In this document: piece by piece, positions 21,821 through 33,163 of the stretch
Layout of the letters: each line of letters begins with the position of its first letter
How positions within the stretch are numbered: the first letter of the stretch is position 1
Assembly: GCF_030035675.1 (NCBI RefSeq)
Contig: NC_084483.1
Span: 142,635,425-142,699,424 of the forward strand
DNA from: Rhineura floridana
Lineage: Eukaryota > Chordata > Lepidosauria > Squamata > Rhineuridae
DNA: 64,000 bases
Reading direction: 5' to 3'
The notes under the pieces: model-generated
The model's database searches: none
What the model was told of the DNA's origin: nothing
What the model saw: only the letters and a program-made list of their open reading frames with translations
Position numbers and translations under genes: made by a program

Positions 21821-22193
21821 TAAAGAGAATTGCTCTATATAGCAGAGTTCATTGGAGATATAAAAAGAATATGAAAGAGAGTGGTGTTCATCTTAAACAA
21901 AATAAGCTCATTTTATTGAGAAAGTACATGTGGATAGGAAAGCCTAATTATCTACCCTAGCTGAATTCACACAGGAGGGAAAGAGAGAATTGTGGGAAGA
22001 AGGAGGAGGAACAAAGTGATGATAGCCCTGAGAATACCAGTCTAACCAATCAGAGGCATGCTTAAACTTGAGGAAAGTACCAAGGAAAGATTAGGGGCCC
22101 TTTCAACCGGTTAACTATATCTATTGCCCTTAATGGTCAATAGATTCAGAGCACACAGTGAGACAATGCATGATTGAAGTGAAACTTCCAACA
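21821..22193 (-). repeat. Copia 3' LTR
   Basis: A 373-bp LTR starting TGTTGGAAGTTTC on the minus strand, the usual Ty1/copia TGTTGGAA start. It matches the right-hand LTR along its length (shared blocks AGAGTTCATTGGAGATATAA-like and GATGATAGCCCTGA). Confidence 0.85.
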
Positions 22194-23179
22194 CCCCTTC
22201 TCATTGTCCCACACTCCAACTCATGACTCCCATCACTTCATGATGATCCTGAAAATACTCTCTGGGCAGTGGCTTGGTAAGAACATCTGCCACCATTTCT
22301 TCTGTCGGGCAGTACTTCAGCTCAGTGAGCCCTTTCTGTTGCAAATGTTTCACACAGTGGTACTTGGTGTCAATATGCTTTGTTTGCGGTGTCCCCCTTT
22401 CTGTTTGGGAGAGCCAGATATGACTCTTGTTGTCTTCATGCATTCTAGTTAGCTTTGGTTCATTGATTCCAAAGTCTAAAGTAGTCTGTGTAACCAGGTT
22501 GCTTCTTGACATGTTTGCGCTGCAGCTATGTATTCTGCTTCTGCAGAGGAGAGGGCTACAACTGAATGTTTCTTACTAGTCCAACTGATGACTCCTCCAT
22601 AATAGAACAGATTCCCACTAGTGGGCATTCGGTTCTTCTCTATCTTCAGGCTAGTTTGTATCCACATAGCCCACCAGTCTGGGATTACTGTTTGCAGGTA
22701 GCATCAATTTCAGATCTGCAGTTCCCTTTTAAATATCTTTCTATCCTCTTGACTGCAGTCCAATCTTTCTTTATTGGTGCATTCACTTTTCTGCACAGTA
22801 TCCCAACTGCTGCTGCAGTGCTCAGTCTTGTTACAGTTGATATGTACAGGAGCTTTCCAATTGCTGTCCTGTACTGACTGTGGTCTTGCAGTGGGTCCTT
22901 GGTCTCATTCTCTTTAAAGAAGCCTACTTCCATTGGTGTTTCTGCTACATTGGTTTCTGTCAGCCCAAAGTGCTCTATCAGGTCCATTATCTTCTGTTTC
23001 TGGTTAATGAAGAAGCTTCCATTTCCTCCCCTTTCCAACTGGATTCCAAGGTAGTAAGAGATGTCTCCCAGGTCTTTCACTTCTATTTCCTTGTTAAGAT
23101 TCCTCACAATTTCATCACTATCTTCCCTCTATTGTTGACGTAAGACCAAATCATCCACATAGGTCAGGATGAATGTCCA

Positions 23180-23382
23180 TACAGTAGGGCCCCGCTTATA
23201 TGGCGGGTTCCGTTCCAGACCCCCGCCGTAAAGCAGAAATCGCCGTAAGGCTGAACCCCATTGACTTTAATGGGGCGCATCACACGAAAATGCAGCAAAA
23301 GCGGCTTTTAAAGAGGGGAGGAAAGCCGCCGCATTAGCGGAACGCCGGTAAGTGGAGCACCAGTAAGCGGGGCCCTACTGTA
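23180..23382. mobile_element. Tigger-like MITE, copy 2
   Basis: TACAGTAGGGCCCCGCTTAT at the left, GCGGGGCCCTACTGTA at the right. Better preserved than copy 1 and inserted in the pol region of the copia relic, so it moved after the copia did. Confidence 0.85.
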
Positions 23383-24198
23383 TATTATTCTTGAATCTTG
23401 AGTATAGGCAGGGGTCAGCCTTTCCGTGCATGAAACACTCCTTATATAGTAGTTTGTTTAGTTTGTCATTCCAGGCCCTAGTGGCTTGCTTCAGGCCATA
23501 AATGCTTTTCTGAAGCTTGCACACCAGTCTTCTTTTCCAGGTTCTTCAAACCATGGTAGTTGCTGCATATATATATCTTCCTCAATGTCTACATAGAGGA
23601 AGACTGTGTTTACGTCTAGGTGTTGAACCTGCATCTTCCTTGATGCGGCAGTACTGAGGAGTGTTCTTATAGAAGTGTGTTTGACCACAGGTACAAAAGT
23701 TTCATAATAATCTTCACCATACTTTTGGGGGTATTCCTTAGCAACTAGCCTAGCTTTGTAGCACTGGATATCCCCTTCTTCACCTCATTTGGTTGTAAAA
23801 GACACATTTACATCCAATGGTCTTTCTCCCTTTTGGTAGCTCTGTAAGAATCCATGTTTTGTTTTTGTGAAGAGATTCTATTTCTTCTCCAGCAGCTTGT
23901 AGCCGTTTGTCTATCTCAGTATCTTGGCATCCCTTCACTGTCTTGCCCATTGGAGAACTTTGTTTTGTCTCCTTCACTCTGGTTAGAAGAGAGAGGCTAT
24001 TGGATGGCATCCCTTTGTTGGGTCTGATTGAGCGTCTCACGTCTTGATCAGCTCTTGCACCCCCTTGTTCAGGTTCACTTGAAGTTTCAAAGGTCAAAAC
24101 CTCTTCTTTCTGTGACTGCTGCACTGTTTCTTCTCCTGTTGGGATGTCTAGTTTGATTTCTGACATTTTACTGGTATTTGGTTTTTGTCTCTCATTGA

Positions 24199-24543
24199 GG
24201 AGAACTTTGCGGATACCATGGACTGCGAAAAAGACAAATAATTGGGTGTTAGAACAAATTAAACCAGAACTGTCACTAGAAGCTAAAATGATGAAACTGA
24301 GGTTATCATACTTTGGACACAATGAGAAGACATGATTCATTAGAAAAGATAATAATGCTGGGGAAAACAGAAGGGAGTAGAAAAAGAGGAAGGCCAAACA
24401 AGAGATGGATTGATTCCATAAAGGAAGCCACTGACCTGAACTTACAAGATCTGAACAGGGTGGTTCATGACAGATGCTCTTGGAGGTCACTGATTCATAG
24501 GGTCGCCATAAGTCGTAGTCTACTTGGAGGCACATAACAACAA
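24199..24543 (+). mobile_element. RTE-BovB LINE 3' fragment, with target duplication
   Basis: Encodes the BovB C-terminus (a LEKIIMLGKTEGSRKRGRPN region, RWIDSIKEATDLNLQDLNRV) and ends GGCACATAACAACAA. It is flanked by a perfect 10-bp duplication CTCTCATTGA (24189-24198, 24544-24553). It is 5' truncated and lies in the copia relic. Confidence 0.93.
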
Positions 24544-24797
24544 CTCTCATTGAAGTGTGCAATACAATGCACCTTCATTGTTTCTGTGGTAGGATCAAGT
24601 ATTCTGTAGCCTTTGCAGCTCAATTCATAGCCAACAAATATGCCTTCTTCATTTCTGCAGTTTATTTTGCCTCTCTTTTCTTTGGGAATATGAGCATACA
24701 CCTTAGATCCAAAGACTTTAATATGCTTTACACTTGGTTTGGTTCCATTGCACAGTTCAAATAGTGTTGTTTCTCTGTCTTTAGTGGGAAGCCTGTT

Positions 24798-24850
24798 TTA
24801 TTTATTTATTATTTGATTTATATCCCACTCTTCCTCCCAGCAGGAGCCTG
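24798..24850 (-). mobile_element. L2/SINE-type 3' tail
   Basis: TTTATTTATTATTTGATTTA followed by TATCCCACTCTTCCTCCCAG is the antisense of the tail seen at 39170-39225. Only the tail remains. Confidence 0.55.
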
Positions 24851-26177
24851 TTTTACAAGTAAGTGGCTGTCATAATTGTTTCCCCCCAACATTTGTTTTT
24901 GCAATCCGACATTGAGAAGCATAATTCTTGTCATTTTTAACAGTGTTCTATTTATTTATTTCTGACACTATTTTGTTCTGGGGTATAAGGAATTGTTTTT
25001 TCATATTTAATGCCTTGTTCCTTTAGGTATTCTTCAATATCTTTCCCTGTTGATTCACCACCATTGTCAGTGCGCAGAATCTTGGGCATTCTCCCAAATT
25101 TATTACTCACTCTGGCCACATATTCTTTAAGCTTTTATAACACTTCATTTTTCTCTTTAAGAAGGTAAGTGTAGACATATCCTGAAAAATCACCTATAAA
25201 AGTAAGGAAATAAACATTCCTTCCTGGTGTCATTACAGGTAAGGGTCCACATATGTCACTGTGAATTAAATCCAGGGGGTTTTCTGGTTACACTTCAGCA
25301 GATGGCCTGTAGGCAGCTCTAGTTGCATTCGCTTTAACACAGTCAGCACATTTGAATGCAGATTTGCACATTTTTATGTCTAAATTATTTGTTAAATTGT
25401 CTTTCACAAGTCTTGAAATGCTTTCAACATTTCTCTGGCCAAATCTGCAGTGCCACAACCCCATGCAGTCTTTATGACGACATTCTTTAGTAGCATTAGC
25501 TTGCTGACTCAAACAGTCCTTCATCAAGGTCTTCATTACGTAAAGTCCTCTCATAAGTAGTTCTGTCCCTCTGAACACAAAACAATGATCTCTCCTTAAA
25601 CAAAACTCTGCATCCTTGCTTTGTAGGTGTTTTAACACTCATTAAAATGTTCTGTAGAGATGGGCACATAGTGAGCTCCAGGAACGCATACCTCACTAGA
25701 GCTCTTTTCACCCAATTTACATTTTAAACAAATTGTTCCTTTTCCCATCCATTGCCCATCAGCAAGACACATTGGGTCTTTATATATCTATATCTGAGAA
25801 AACATCCAAATTGTTGAAGAAATGTGAAGTTGCCTCACTGTCTATGTAAATCTTGTGGGCTTGGTTTGAATGAACTCTACAAATTATTTTTTTTGCAGTA
25901 CATTTTGTTTCCCTTTCTAAAATTATTTCCTGGAGAGGCATTCCCCCTTACTCCTTTGCCTTTTGGACTTGCTGATTTATTCCTTTGGAATTTGCCCTTA
26001 AGGAGTTTTCTCAGGTGAGGAGAAGCACTTTTCCAATGCTGATTGCTTCCACAAAATAAATAATGCTTGCCTTAAGTCAGTCTGTAGGCTTGGCTTTTAC
26101 TTTCCTCATTTTGTATCTGTTTTCTTAAATTAAATTCTTGCAACCGTTCCTGGACAAAACTCAAAGTTACATTTTCC

Positions 26178-26452
26178 TTTTGTTATGTGCTTTCAAGTCG
26201 ATTTCAACTTAGGGTGACCCTATGAATCAGCGAACTCCAATAGTATCTATTATAAACCACCCAGTTTAGATATTGTAAATTCAGGTCTGTGGCTTCCTTT
26301 ATGGAATCTATCCATAATGGAATTCTTTGGCTTTCCGCTTTTTCTACTACCTTCTGTTTTTCCCAGCATTATTGTCTTTTCTAGTGAATCATGTCTCCTC
26401 AGTATGTGTCCAACATATAACCTCAGTTTCATCATTTTAGCTTCTAATGATT
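26178..26452 (-). mobile_element. BovB 3' end, first of two in tandem
   Basis: Begins with the BovB terminal region (TTTTGTTATGTGCTTTCAAG on the plus strand) and stops at CTTCTAATGA, where a second BovB 3' end begins. Both share an unusual ATCCATAATGGAATTC block not found in the BovB copy at 32 kb, so they are one subfamily or a local duplication. Confidence 0.85.
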
Positions 26453-27294
26453 TGTTGTTATGTGCCTTCAAGTCGATTACTACTTATGCTGACCTTATGA
26501 ATCAGTGACCTCCAAGAGCATCTGTCATGAACCACTCAGTTCAGATATTGTAAATTCAGGTCTGTGGCTTCCTTTATGGAATCTATCCATAATGGAATTC
26601 TTTGGCTTTCCTCTTTTTCTACTTCCTTCTGTTTTTCCCAGTATTGTCTTTTCTAGTGAATCCTGTCTTCTCATTACGTGTCCAAAGTATGATAACCTCA
26701 GTTTCATCATTTTAGCTTCTAGTGACAGTTCTGGTGTAATTTGTTCTAACACCCAATTATTTGACTTTTTCGCAGTCCATGGTATGCGCAAAGCTCTCCT
26801 CCAACACCACATTTCAAATGAGTCAATTTTTCTCTTTTGGTTTTCCATTTTAGTTAAGGACTTTGCTGAGGTATTGATAATCTTTGACAAGTTCAATGTC
26901 CTCATTGTCAACTTTAAAGTTAGAGAAATATTCTGTTGTCATTACTTTTGTCTTTTTGATGTTCATCTGTAGTCCTGCTTCTGTGCTTTTCTCTAACTTT
27001 CAACAGCATTCATTTCAAATCATTACTGGTTTCTGCTAGTAGTATGGTATCGTCTGCATATCTTAAATTATTGATATTTCTCCCTCCAATTTTCACACCT
27101 CCTTCATCTTGGTCCAATCCTGCTTTCCATATGATATGTTCTGCGTACAGATTAAACAAATAGGGTGATAAAATACACCCCTGTCTCACACCCTTTTCTA
27201 TTGGGAACCAATCGATTTTTCCATATTCTGTCCTTACTGTAGCCTCTTCTCCAGAGTATAGGTTGCACATCAGGACAATGAGATGCTATGGCAC
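26453..27294 (-). mobile_element. BovB LINE, 3' part including RT core
   Basis: The minus-strand RT reads EKGVRQGCILSPYLFNLYAE and NLRYADDTILLAETSNDL (27010-27270). The element is cut at about 27294 by CR1 and resumes at 28857. Confidence 0.9.
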
Positions 27295-28015
27295 CCCCGT
27301 TTCCCCCATCTTACAACTGTGCATTTGATTTCTTTTTCCTAAGTGTAGAACTTTGCATTTATCCCTGTTGAATTTCATTCTGTTGTTTTCAGCCAAATGT
27401 TCCAGCCTATCAAGGTCCCTTTGAATTTTGTTTATCTTCCACGGTATTAGCTGTGCTCCCCAATTTTGTATCATTTGCAAATTTGATAAGCATGCTCTGT
27501 ACCTCCTCAACCAAGTCGTTAAGAAAAATGTTGAAGAGCACTGGGCCCAGGACTGAGCCATGTGGTACCCCACTCGTTACTTCTGCCCAGTTTGAGAAGG
27601 GACCATTGATAAGTACTCTTTGAGTACGATTCTGGAGCCAGCTGTGGATCCACCTGATAGTTATTCCATCCAGCCCACATTTAGCTAGCTTGCTAATCAG
27701 AATATCAGGGGGCACTTTGTCAAAAGCATTCCCACAGTCTACAAGGGAGGTTACCCGATCAAAAAATGAGATTAGTTTTGCATGATTTGTTCTTCATAAA
27801 TCCATGTTGGCTCCTAGTAATCACTGCATTGCTTTCAAGATGCTTACAGACTGACTGATTTATAATCTGCTCTAGAGTTTTTCCAGGGATTGATGTTAGG
27901 CTGACTGGTCTGTAGTTCCATGGTTCCTTCTTTTTGCCCTTTTTGAAGATAGGGACAACATTAGCTCTCCTCTAGTCATCCGGCACTTCACCAGTCCTCC
28001 ATGATTTTGCAAAGA
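27295..28015 (-). mobile_element. CR1 5' segment, inverted
   Basis: The minus-strand frame includes SKLAKCGLDGITIRWIHSWL, GVPHGSVLGPVLFN and KCKVLHLGKRNQMHSCKMG. Its distal end at 27295 meets BovB. The remainder of the CR1 lies on the other strand from 28147, as in a 5' inversion. Confidence 0.85.
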
Positions 28016-28143
28016 TAAGCCACAGACCTGAACTTATAAGATCTGAACAGAGTGGTTCATAACAGATGCTCTTGGAGGTCACTGATTCATAGGGTCGCCA
28101 TAAGTCATAATCTGCTTGAAGGCACATAACAACAACAACAAGA
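28016..28143 (+). mobile_element. BovB 3' fragment between the two CR1 halves
   Basis: GCCACAGACCTGAACTTATA...GGCACATAACAACAACAACA is the plus-strand BovB terminus, 5' truncated, lying exactly at the hinge between the oppositely oriented CR1 segments. Confidence 0.85.
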
Positions 28144-28146
28144 AGA

Positions 28147-28856
28147 AGATGGGGGATACTTGGCTCAGCAATACGACATGCAAGAAGGATCTTGGAATTG
28201 TCGTTGATCACAAGCTGAATATGAGCCAACAATGCAATGTGGCTGCAAACAGGCAAATGCTATATTAGGCTGCATGAACAGAAGTATAGTTTCCAAATTG
28301 TGTATTAGTATTAGTTCCCTTCTATTCAGCACTGGTTAGACCTTATCTTGAGTACTGCATCCAGTTCTGGTTTCCACACTTCAAAAAGGATGCAGACAAA
28401 CTGGAACAGGTTCAGAGGAGGGCAACAGAGATGATCAGGGGACTGGAAACAAAGCCCTATGAGGAGAGACTGAAAGAACTGGGCATGTTTAGTCTGGGGA
28501 AGAGAAGACTGAGGGGAGATATGATAGCACTCTTTAAGTCCATGAAAGGGTGCCACACAGAGGAGGCCGGGATCTCTTCTTGATCATCCCAGAGTGCAGG
28601 ACACAGAATAATGGGCTCAAGTTGCAAGAAGCCAGATTTTGACTGAACAACAGGAAAAACTTCCTAACTGTTAGAGCCATACGACAATGGAACCAATTAC
28701 CTAGAGAGGTAATGGGCTCTCAACACTGGAGGCATTCAAGAGGTAGCTGGACAGCTATCTGTCGGGAATGCTTTGATTTGGATTCCTGCATTGAGCAGGG
28801 GGTTGGACTTGATGACCTTGTAGGTCCCTCCCAACTCTACTATTCTATGATTCTAT
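28147..28856 (+). mobile_element. CR1 3' segment with terminal octamers
   Basis: Takes up CR1 at AAGATGGGGGATACTTGG, the same point where the inverted segment stops (KMGDTWLS region). It continues through the RT C-terminus to the terminal ATTCTATGATTCTATG. Interrupted by stops. Confidence 0.88.
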
Positions 28857-31270
28857 GAAATACACCCCTGTCTCACAAAATTTCCAATGGAAAACCAATC
28901 TCCATATTCTGTCCTTACAGTAGCCTCTTGTCCAGATCATAGGTTGCACATCAGGACAATCAGATGCTGTGGCACCCCCATTTCTTTTAAACCTTTCCAT
29001 AGTTTTTCGTGATTACACAATTAAAGGCTTTCCTGTAATTGATAAAGTGCAGGGTGATTTTCTTCTGAAATTCCTTGGTCTGTTCCATTATCCAACGTGT
29101 GTTTGCAATCTGATCTCTGGTGCCTCTTCCCTTTCTAAACCCAGCTTGGACATCTGGCATTTCTTGCTCCATATATGGTAAGAGTCTTTGTTGTAGAATC
29201 TTGAGCGTTACTGTACTTGGCTGGGATATTAAGGCAATAGTTTGATAATTACTGCATTTCCTGGGATCCCCTTTCTTTGGAACTGGGATATATATTGAAC
29301 TCTGGAAGAGTGGGCCATTGTTTCGTTTTCTATATTTGTTGACAAATTTTTGTCAAAATTTGGACAGATCCAGTCTCAGTAATTTAGCAACTCTATTGGT
29401 ATGCCATCTGTTCCTGGTGATTTGTTTCTTCCAAGTATTTTAAGAGCAGCTTTCACCTCACATTCTAAAATTTCTGGTTCTTCATCATACAGTTCCTCTG
29501 TGAATGAATCTGTCATCCTTGCATCTGTTTTATATAGGTCTTCAGTATATTGCTTCCATCTTCCTTGTATCTCGGTCTGTCAGTGTGTTCCCCTGGTGAT
29601 TACTCAACATCCCTACTCTTGGTTTAAATTTCCCTTTCATTTCTCTAATCTTTTGGAATAGGGCTCTTGTTCTATCCTTTTTGTTGTCCTCTTCTATTTC
29701 TATACAATAACTATTGTAATAGTTCTTTGTCCCTACGTACTCGTTGCTGTATTATTGCATTCAGAGTTCTGACCGCGTTTCTGACTCCTTTTGCTTTTGC
29801 CTTCCTTTAACCATTTTAAGAATTGCATCAGTCATCCATTGAGATCTTTCTCTCTTTTTAACTAGAGGTATTGTCTTTTTGCATTCTTCCCTGATGATGT
29901 CTCTGACTTCAATCTATAGTTCTGCTTCTCTATCAATTAAGTATAAAGCCTCAATTCTCTTCCTTATTTGATCTTTATATTCTTCTGGGATGTTATTTAA
30001 ATTGTAGTTTGGCATTATGATTGCTTTGTTCTTCTTCTTTAGCGTTACTCTGATTTTCATTATTACCAGTTATGATCTGTACCGCAGTCTGCTCCTGGTC
30101 TTGTTTTTCCAGAAAGTATGGAACTTCTGTATCTTCTGCCACCAATTATATAATCGATTTGATTCCTATATTGACCATTTGGAGATGTCCATGTGTACAG
30201 TTGTGTTTTCGGTTGCTCAGAAAATGTGTTTGCAAGATACAAATTATTGGCTTCACAGAATTCAGTAAGTTTTTTTCTATCTCCTAAGCCCCATTTCTCA
30301 ACAATTCCTAGTTCTTCTCTGTTCCCTGCTTTTGCATTCCAGTCCCCCATGATTATCCGAACATCTTGTTTTGGTGCGTGACCAATTTCTTCCTGTACTT
30401 CTGCATAAAATCTCTCCAATTCCTCTTCTGTGTTTGCCATTGGAGTGTAGACTTGGATTATGGTTATGTTAATAGGTTTCCTGTTTAATCTCATTGATAT
30501 CCCTCACTCAAACCTTGTGTTATAGCTCCTAATTGCTTTTGCTACATCACTTCTCACTATTAAAACAACCCATTTCTTCTTAATTTCTCATTTCCTGCAT
30601 AAAATATTTTGTAGTTGCCTGATTGAAAATGCCACAAGAAGAAAGTGTTGTAATGTTGATACGTTCCATTTCTTGCTTGACAATTTCTAACTTTCCCTGG
30701 TTCATGCTTCTTATGTTCCTATTGTATACGTCGTACAACTCCGGACTCTTTTCACAACTGTGCATATCAGCTTCTGGGCTTCCATTCAGCTTTGACCCAG
30801 TGGCATGATTAGTCCGTTTATTTATTTTTTTATTTTATTTTATTTTATTTTATTTATATACCGCCCTAAGCCCGAAGGCTCTCTGGGCGGTGTACAAAAA
30901 GATAAAAAACAAGCAATATATAAATACAATAAATACAATAAATCAAGAAAACAAAACAAACAAACAATAAAAGAACCAAACAACATCCAAAAATACAAAT
31001 AATGATGAAAATGCCATTAAAACACACTTTAAAATGCCTGGGAGTATAAAAAGGTTTTCACCTGGTGCCGAAAAGATAGTTGTTCTTCCCCAGTAGCTCG
31101 CTGAGTGCTATCTGACCTGGAGGTTTCGTCTTGCAGCACTTTGGATACTCTGTTTATAGGGATTTCATGGTAAAAGGTATTCAGGGGTGGTTTACCATTG
31201 CCTTCATATTAGTCTGGTGTCTCAGTTTTGACCTTTCTGCCTTGGGTGACCCTGCTAGGAGACTAGCCCC
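28857..31270 (-). mobile_element. BovB LINE, 5' part with endonuclease
   Basis: The minus-strand endonuclease reads VYTPMANTEEELERFYAEVQ, IIMGDWNAKAGNREELGIV and NQIDYIIGGRRYRSSI (30063-30494), with the N-terminal NIRSMNQGKLEIVKQEMERI further right (about 30700). 31080-31270 is probably 5' UTR. Together with 26453-27294 this is nearly a whole BovB, broken by indels, a CR1 complex and an L2 tail. Confidence 0.85.
30805..31078 (-). mobile_element. L2-type LINE 3' end inside BovB
   Basis: T-rich start (TTTTATTTTATTTTATT), then ATATACCGCCCTAAGCC, ending at the antisense of the GGCGCCAGGTAAAAACCTTC region seen at 36500. BovB 5' sequence appears on both sides. Confidence 0.7.
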
Positions 31271-31935
31271 TTGTTCTAGACTCCTGACGTCATTGCTCTC
31301 AGCTTCTTTGATACTCTCAAACCCCTCACCATGTTGAGGAGTGCTTGAAGTAAATTAATTATTCCTTCATATACTGGAGGCAAAGTATTGAGCGAAAAGC
31401 CAATCTTAGCTGCCTCAGGTAAATTTATCTCCTGTTGCTCCGATTCTCTTACTTTTCCCAAGAAAGAGCTCATATGCTCTGGTAGATCATTTTGAAGTCT
31501 CTTGTTACAGAGTTTTAGCATCAAGGAAACTTGAGTATTCATTGTGTTTTCATGAAAAAGTGCCTTCATCTTTCCTACATTTTGCTTGTAGTTTGCTTAT
31601 TGTCAATATGGTAAATTAAAATATCACTTACAGCTAGAGATATGTGTCCCATGGCTTTTCTGTTTGTAGCATCCCAATCTTCTTGTTTCTTTCCAGACAC
31701 CTCCGGCCTTGGTTCTTCAAGGACGAAGGCTAACCCCTAAGTATTCAGCAACATTTTCATCTGAAACAGCTATCTTCCATAGCTTGAGTCATTTAGCAGC
31801 TCAATGGCATCAGACCACCTAGCCAGTTCAGAAGCAGCCATCCTTTCTTATCTAATCTGTCTATTACAGACGCCATAGACTCCTTTTTCTTTTTCCTTTT
31901 ATAAATCTCCAATTATGTCTGGGCCTGTGATTCTA

Positions 31936-33163
31936 TGAAGAAATTTGCTTTATGCAGCAGAGTTCATTTGAGATATAAAAAGAATATAAAAGAATGTTGT
32001 TTATCTAAAACAAAATAAACACATTTTATAAAGAAAGTTCACATGGATTGTTGTTATGTGCCTCCAAGTCGACTGCAACTTGTGGCGACCCAATGAATCA
32101 GTGACCTCCAAGAGCATCTGTTGTAAACCACCCTGTTCAGATCTTATAAGTTCAGGACTGTTGCTTCCTTTATGGAATCAATCCATCTCTTGTTTGGCCT
32201 TCCTCTTTTTCTACTCCCTTCTGTTTTTCCAAGCACTATTATCTTTTCTAATGAATCATGTCTTCTCACGATGTGTCCAAAGTATAACCTCAGTTTCATC
32301 ATTTTAGTTTCTAGTGATAGTTCTGGTTTAATTTGTTCTAACACCCAATTATTTTTGTCTTTTTCGCAGTCCATGGTATCTGCAAAGCTCTTCTCCAACA
32401 CCACATTTCAAATGAGTTGATTTTTCTCTTATCCACTTTTTTCATTGTCCAGCTTCCACATCCATACATCGAAATTGGAAATACCATGGTCTGAATGATC
32501 CTGAACTTTAGTGTTCAGTGATCCATCTTTACATTTGAGGACCTTTTCTAGTTTTCTCACAGCTGCCCTCCCCAGTCCTGGCCTTCTTCTGATTTCTTGA
32601 CTATTGTCTCCATTTTGGTTAATGATTGTGCCAAGGTATTGATAATCCTTGACAAGTTCAATGCCCTCATCGGCAACTGTAAAGTTGCATAAATCTTCTA
32701 TTGTCATTACTTTAGTCTTTTTGACGTTCAGCTGTAGTCCTGCTTTTGTGCTTTCCTCTTGAACTTTCATCAGCATTCGTTTCAAATCATTACTGGTTTC
32801 TGCTAGTAGTGTGGTATCGTCTGCATATCTTAAATTATTGATATTTCTCCTTCCGATTTTTACACCTTCATCATGGTCCAATCCCGCTTTCCGTATGATC
32901 ACATGGATAGGAAAGCCAAATAATCTACACTAGCTGAATTCAAAAGAAGAGAGAGAGCATTGGGGGGGGGAACAACTGGAAGTGATGATAGCCCTGAAAA
33001 TATCAGTCTAACCAATCAGAGGCACGCTTAAACTTGAGGAAAGTAACAAGGAGAGAATTCAAGCAGGGGCCCTTTCAACTGACTAACTGCATCTATTGCC
33101 CCTAATAGGCAGTAGATTCAGAGCACATGAGACAATGCATTCATTGAAGAGAAACTTCCAACA
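31936..33163 (-). repeat. Copia 5' LTR, split by a BovB insertion
   Basis: The two halves, about 31936-32048 and 32899-33163, together match the left LTR. The interruption is a 5'-truncated BovB with its own target duplication. Confidence 0.85.
32049..32898 (-). mobile_element. BovB LINE 3' part inserted in the copia 5' LTR
   Basis: 5'-truncated copy of about 850 bp. It encodes LRYADDTTLLAETSNDLKRM (near 32830) to the C-terminal region and ends in the antisense of CATAACAACAA at 32049. A perfect 10-bp duplication TCACATGGAT flanks it (32039-32048, 32899-32908). Confidence 0.93.

Larger units (their letters stand above)
21821..33163 (-). mobile_element. Ty1/copia LTR retrotransposon, broken and heavily invaded
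   Basis: Fossil on the minus strand, about 11.3 kb with insertions. It has paired LTRs (21821-22193 and about 31936-33163) and a perfect 5-bp target duplication TTGTC (21816-21820, 33164-33168). Parts in element order from the right: gag with a copia-type gag domain (31276-31935), a zinc-knuckle region (about 25800-26175), integrase (24560-25710), RT (22685-24190) and RNase H (22200-22670, with VVALSSAEAEYIAA-type residues). Insertions: Tigger MITE (23180), BovB (24199), an L2-like tail (24798), a BovB/CR1/L2 complex (26178-31270) and BovB in the 5' LTR. Coding parts are broken in many places, on the order of ten. The LTRs differ at very roughly one site in ten by eye, so it is old. Confidence 0.85.

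Noticed and set aside
22201-25711. Working host gene derived from a retroelement
   Set aside because: The coding regions are broken in many places and lie between the LTRs of the copia relic.
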